From: Pseudomonadota bacterium | GTDB taxonomy: Bacteria; Pseudomonadota; Gammaproteobacteria; Steroidobacterales; Steroidobacteraceae | Assembly: GCA_021805275.1 (NCBI GenBank) | Contig: JAJZFQ010000100.1 | Coordinates: forward strand, 1 to 63,442 | DNA length: 63,442 nt | Direction of reading: 5' to 3' | Shown here: one piece after another, positions 60,782-63,442 of the stretch | Numbering within the stretch: the stretch's first letter is position 1 | How the letters are laid out: each line of letters begins with the position of its first letter | Translations under genes and position numbers: made by a program | Notes under the pieces: generated by a model | The model's input: the letters and a program-made list of their open reading frames with translations, nothing else | Told to the model about the DNA's origin: nothing | Database searches by the model: none

Positions 60782-63004
60782 TCATGCGGTGTGGGAATTG
60801 GAGTCCGTCTCCTCGAGCTCCTCGCTGTCGGCGCGATCGCCGCGCGCGTGCGCGGCGATCGTCCGGCTGACGCGCGTCACGTCCGGCAGACGGCGGATCA
60901 CGCGCATCACGCGCGCCAGCTGCTTGCGGTCGTGCACCTTCAGCTCGAAGGTCAGAATCGAGGCATCCCCTTCCTGCTCCTCGATCGAGACGTGATGAAT
61001 GTTGGTATCGGCGCTGGCGATGGCCGCGGCCACCCCGGCGAGCACGCCGGTGCGGTTGACTACATCGACGCGGATCTCCGAGTTGAACAGCCGCTCGGGC
61101 GCGGCCTGCCAGCTGACCGGCAGCCACTTCTCCGGATGCTTGCGGTAGTCCTCGACGTTCACGCATCTGTCGCGATGAATGACAACGCCGCGGCCGGCGG
61201 AGAGAAAGGCGAATACCGGGTCGTTGGGCAGCGGGAAGCAGCAGCGCGCGTACGTCACCAGCAGTCCCTCGGTGCCGGCGATGGCGAGCGGCACGGCCAT
61301 GGGCGCGCCGTGCTCCGGGGTGCCTGCCGGCAGCAGCCGGCGCGCCACCAGAGGCGCGAGGCGCTCGCCGAGCCCGATCTTCTCGTACAGCTCGTCCAGG
61401 TCCTTCATGCCGAGTTCCCCGAGCATGACCTCGCGGGTCGTGGCCGGCACGCTCTCGAGGAGCAGGCCGAATTCCGTGAGCGACTGCGTCAGCAGCCGCT
61501 GGCCGAGCGCGATCGCCTCGCTGCGGCGCAGGCTCTTCAGGTAGTGTCGGATGGCGCTGCGCGCCTTGGCGGTCACCACGAAGCTCACCCAGGCAGGATT
61601 CGGCACCGCGCCCTTGGCCGTGATGATCTCGACGGTCTGGCCGTTGCGCAGCACCGTGCGCAGCGGCGTCAGACGCCGGTCCACCTTGGCGGCGACGCAG
61701 CGGTTGCCCACGTCCGTGTGCACGGCGTAGGCGAAGTCCACCACGGTCGCGCCGCTCGGCAGACGCAGGATCTTGCCCTTCGGGGTGAACACGTAGACCT
61801 TGTCGGGATACAGGTCGACCTTGACGCTCTCGAGGAACTCCTCCGAGCTTCCGTCCTCCTGCAGTTCGACCAGTCCCGAGAGCCACTCTCTGGCTCGCGC
61901 CTGCTCCATCGAGCCGGCGTCCTCGCCCGACTTGTATTTCCAGTGCGCGGCGATGCCGGACTCGGCCACGCGGTGCATGTCCTCGGTGCGGATCTGCACC
62001 TCGATCGGCACCGCGTTGGGGCCGAACAGCGTAGTGTGCAGCGACTGGTAGCCGTTCACGCGCGGGATGGCGATGTAATCCTTGAACCGGCCGGGCATCG
62101 GCTTGAACACCGAATGCACCGCACCGATGGCCCGATAACAGGTATCGAGCTCATCAACGACGATGCGCAGGCCGTAGACGTCCACGATCTCCGCGAGCGA
62201 GGTGCGCTTGCGCAGCATCTTCTTGTAGATGCTGTAGATGTGCTTCTCGCGCGTCTCCACCCGCGCCTCGATGCCGTGCTTCGCCAGGGCCGCGGACATC
62301 TGCTCGTCGATTTTCTTCAGGAACTCCTTCTGGTTGCCACGCGCCTTGCGCAGCGCGTGCTCGAGCACCCGGTAGCGCTGCGGATACAGCGCGCGGAAGC
62401 CGAGCTCCTCGAGCTCCAACTTCAGGTTGTACAGGCCACAACGCTCGGCGATCGGCGCGTAGATGTCGAGCGTCTCACGGGCGATGGCCCGGCGCCGGTG
62501 CGGCGGCATCGCCTGGATCGTACGCATGTTGTGCGTACGGTCGGCGAGCTTGACCAGGATGACGCGCAGGTCGCGCACCATCGCGAGCAGCATCTTGCGG
62601 AACGACTCCGCCTGCGCCTCCTCGCGATTCTTGAATTGGATGGCATCGAGCTTGGTCACCCCGTCGACCAGCTCCGCCACGTCGGCCCCGAAGCGCTCGA
62701 CGAGCTGGTCCTTGGGCGTCGGGGTGTCCTCGATGACGTCGTGCAGGATCGCCGCGATCAGGGTATCGGCATCGAGGCGCAGGTCGGCGAGAATGGCCGC
62801 GGTCGCGACCGGGTGGGCGATGTACGGCTCCCCGGAGAGGCGCTTTTGCCCCTCGTGCGCCGAGGCACCGAATTCCGCCGCCGCGCGCACGCGGGCAACC
62901 TGGTCGGCCGGCAGATAGCTGCCGACGTTCGCCAGCAGCTCCTTCAGTCCCGGAGTACGCCTTCCACCGGGAAGCAGCCCGAGGAGGGAAGACGCATAGT
63001 CCAT
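60782..63004 (-). CDS. spoT: bifunctional (p)ppGpp synthetase/hydrolase
   Basis: A 740-aa RelA/SpoT enzyme. The HD hydrolase domain is intact ([33 protein letters not shown]). The synthetase domain has [20 protein letters not shown]; the RxKD form indicates the bifunctional type. TGS ([22 protein letters not shown]) and a C-terminal ACT domain ([17 protein letters not shown]) follow. It sets alarmone levels in starvation. It lies 56 bp after rpoZ, and order rpoZ-spoT-ridA-recG matches many gammaproteobacteria. Confidence 0.96.
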   Translation of the reverse strand: MDYASSLLGLLPGGRRTPGLKELLANVGSYLPADQVARVRAAAEFGASAHEGQKRLSGEPYIAHPVATAAILADLRLDADTLIAAILHDVIEDTPTPKDQLVERFGADVAELVDGVTKLDAIQFKNREEAQAESFRKMLLAMVRDLRVILVKLADRTHNMRTIQAMPPHRRRAIARETLDIYAPIAERCGLYNLKLELEELGFRALYPQRYRVLEHALRKARGNQKEFLKKIDEQMSAALAKHGIEARVETREKHIYSIYKKMLRKRTSLAEIVDVYGLRIVVDELDTCYRAIGAVHSVFKPMPGRFKDYIAIPRVNGYQSLHTTLFGPNAVPIEVQIRTEDMHRVAESGIAAHWKYKSGEDAGSMEQARAREWLSGLVELQEDGSSEEFLESVKVDLYPDKVYVFTPKGKILRLPSGATVVDFAYAVHTDVGNRCVAAKVDRRLTPLRTVLRNGQTVEIITAKGAVPNPAWVSFVVTAKARSAIRHYLKSLRRSEAIALGQRLLTQSLTEFGLLLESVPATTREVMLGELGMKDLDELYEKIGLGERLAPLVARRLLPAGTPEHGAPMAVPLAIAGTEGLLVTYARCCFPLPNDPVFAFLSAGRGVVIHRDRCVNVEDYRKHPEKWLPVSWQAAPERLFNSEIRVDVVNRTGVLAGVAAAIASADTNIHHVSIEEQEGDASILTFELKVHDRKQLARVMRVIRRLPDVTRVSRTIAAHARGDRADSEELEETDSNSHTA

Positions 63005-63060
63005 AGCTCAGGGGTCAGCCGTGACACTGCGCCGCGCCGCCGCCGACCGCTCGCCGGGCG

Positions 63061-63351
63061 TTACTCGCCCAGTCCGAACTGGGGAGCGCGGAATGCGGAC
63101 TGCATGTCCAGTTCCGACACGTCCGGGGCGGGCGGCTCGGCCGGCGGCGGCTCCGGCTCGCGCAGCATCTCGACCGTGACGTTGCCCGCGGCGATCTCGC
63201 GCAGCGCAACCACCGTCGGCTTGTCATTCTCGACGGCGATGGTCGGCTCGGCCCCGTTGGCCAGACGCCGGGCGCGCTGCGCCGCCAGGATCACCAGCTG
63301 GAACAGGTTATCGACGTTTTGCAGGCAGTCTTCGACGGTAATGCGGGCCAT
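63061..63351 (-). CDS. rpoZ: RNA polymerase omega subunit
   Basis: A 96-aa protein. [30 protein letters not shown] with the [13 protein letters not shown] block is the omega consensus, which helps assemble beta-prime and in many bacteria contributes to the ppGpp site. The tail is rich in Pro and acidic residues. Linkage to spoT is functionally apt. gmk, normally upstream, would begin beyond the window end. Confidence 0.95.
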   Translation of the reverse strand: MARITVEDCLQNVDNLFQLVILAAQRARRLANGAEPTIAVENDKPTVVALREIAAGNVTVEMLREPEPPPAEPPAPDVSELDMQSAFRAPQFGLGE

Positions 63352-63442
63352 GGCGACACTTGAATATGAATGATTGGGTGGGCGCGGCTCGCGCCCAGGG
63401 GTCCCCTACTATACGGCAAGAGCGGCTGTTCAGGCCAGCAGC
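63352..63442 (-). promoter_or_regulatory. rpoZ upstream region
   Basis: On the minus strand a TATAGT (63413-63408) is a reasonable -10 box with no clear -35. A perfect seven-pair hairpin GGGCGCG-gct-CGCGCCC (63380-63396) lies in the predicted leader. No coding sequence is visible on this end segment. Confidence 0.35.

Noticed and set aside
60776..63373. An 865-codon plus-strand open frame opposite spoT and rpoZ
   Set aside because: It is the antisense of two highly conserved genes, with no ribosome site or domain.

Overview
The window is GC-rich chromosomal DNA, coding almost throughout, from a gammaproteobacterium. This rests on gene order (rpoZ-spoT-ridA-recG), the bioBFHCD cluster, Trk potassium uptake, an aa3-type oxidase cluster, and a TonB receptor/halogenase/maltodextrin locus of the kind found in Xanthomonadales, Nevskiales and Steroidobacterales relatives. 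The genus cannot be fixed from sequence reading alone. No rRNA, tRNA, CRISPR array, insertion sequence or prophage was seen.

Layout. (1) 1-3.4 kb: 3' end of hutF, then hutC (histidine degradation), then a leftward PA0069/Rv2578c-type radical SAM gene split by an intein inside its Fe-S motif. (2) 3.2-5.2 kb: glnK (PII) behind a sigma-54 promoter and an NtrC-like site, leftward ilvN, a MarR regulator, and a divergent control region. (3) 5.2-11.7 kb, rightward: ilvB, gloA, a thioesterase-fold protein, a double VOC-domain protein with a histone-H1-like tail, an alpha/beta hydrolase lacking its nucleophile, and ilvA. ilvN, ilvB and ilvA together give the entry steps of branched-chain amino-acid synthesis. 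(4) 11.7-16.4 kb, leftward: S33-type peptidase, natA-natB ABC exporter, SIMPL protein, CBS protein. (5) 16.5-20.9 kb, rightward: mnmG, pyrF, an orphan oligopeptide-binding lipoprotein. (6) 20.9-27.8 kb, leftward: gloB, uvrD (with a second intein), trkA, trkH.

(7) 27.9-44.6 kb is the main accessory system, a maltodextrin/starch locus. A leftward unit encodes a TonB receptor and a PrnA-type flavin halogenase homologue. A second leftward unit encodes GH31, a GH13 lipoprotein, a six-hairpin glycosidase and an MFS sugar transporter, chained by 4-bp overlaps at its end. A divergent rightward group encodes a cytoplasmic GH13 alpha-glucosidase, a LacI regulator and a small unknown protein. One 14-bp motif occurs four times, upstream of the receptor, the GH31 unit and the GH13 gene, and each copy is oriented with the gene it precedes. 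The likely logic is outer-membrane uptake, periplasmic trimming, inner-membrane import and cytoplasmic hydrolysis under one LacI regulator.

(8) 44.5-51.9 kb: cytochrome c oxidase (ctaC, ctaD, a 60-aa membrane protein, ctaE) with SURF1, ctaA, ctaB, a DUF2244 gene, and a DUF2909 gene on the opposite strand. No ctaG/cox11 is present in the cluster. (9) 52.1-56.7 kb: biotin operon bioB-bioF-bioH-bioC-bioD. (10) 56.9-63.4 kb, leftward: TM2 protein, ubiA, recG, ridA, spoT, rpoZ.

The most notable points are the two inteins placed at functional motifs, the shared 14-bp operator of the maltodextrin locus with its embedded halogenase, the VOC/H1-tail fusion, the nucleophile-less hydrolase, and the unknown gene coupled to lacI.
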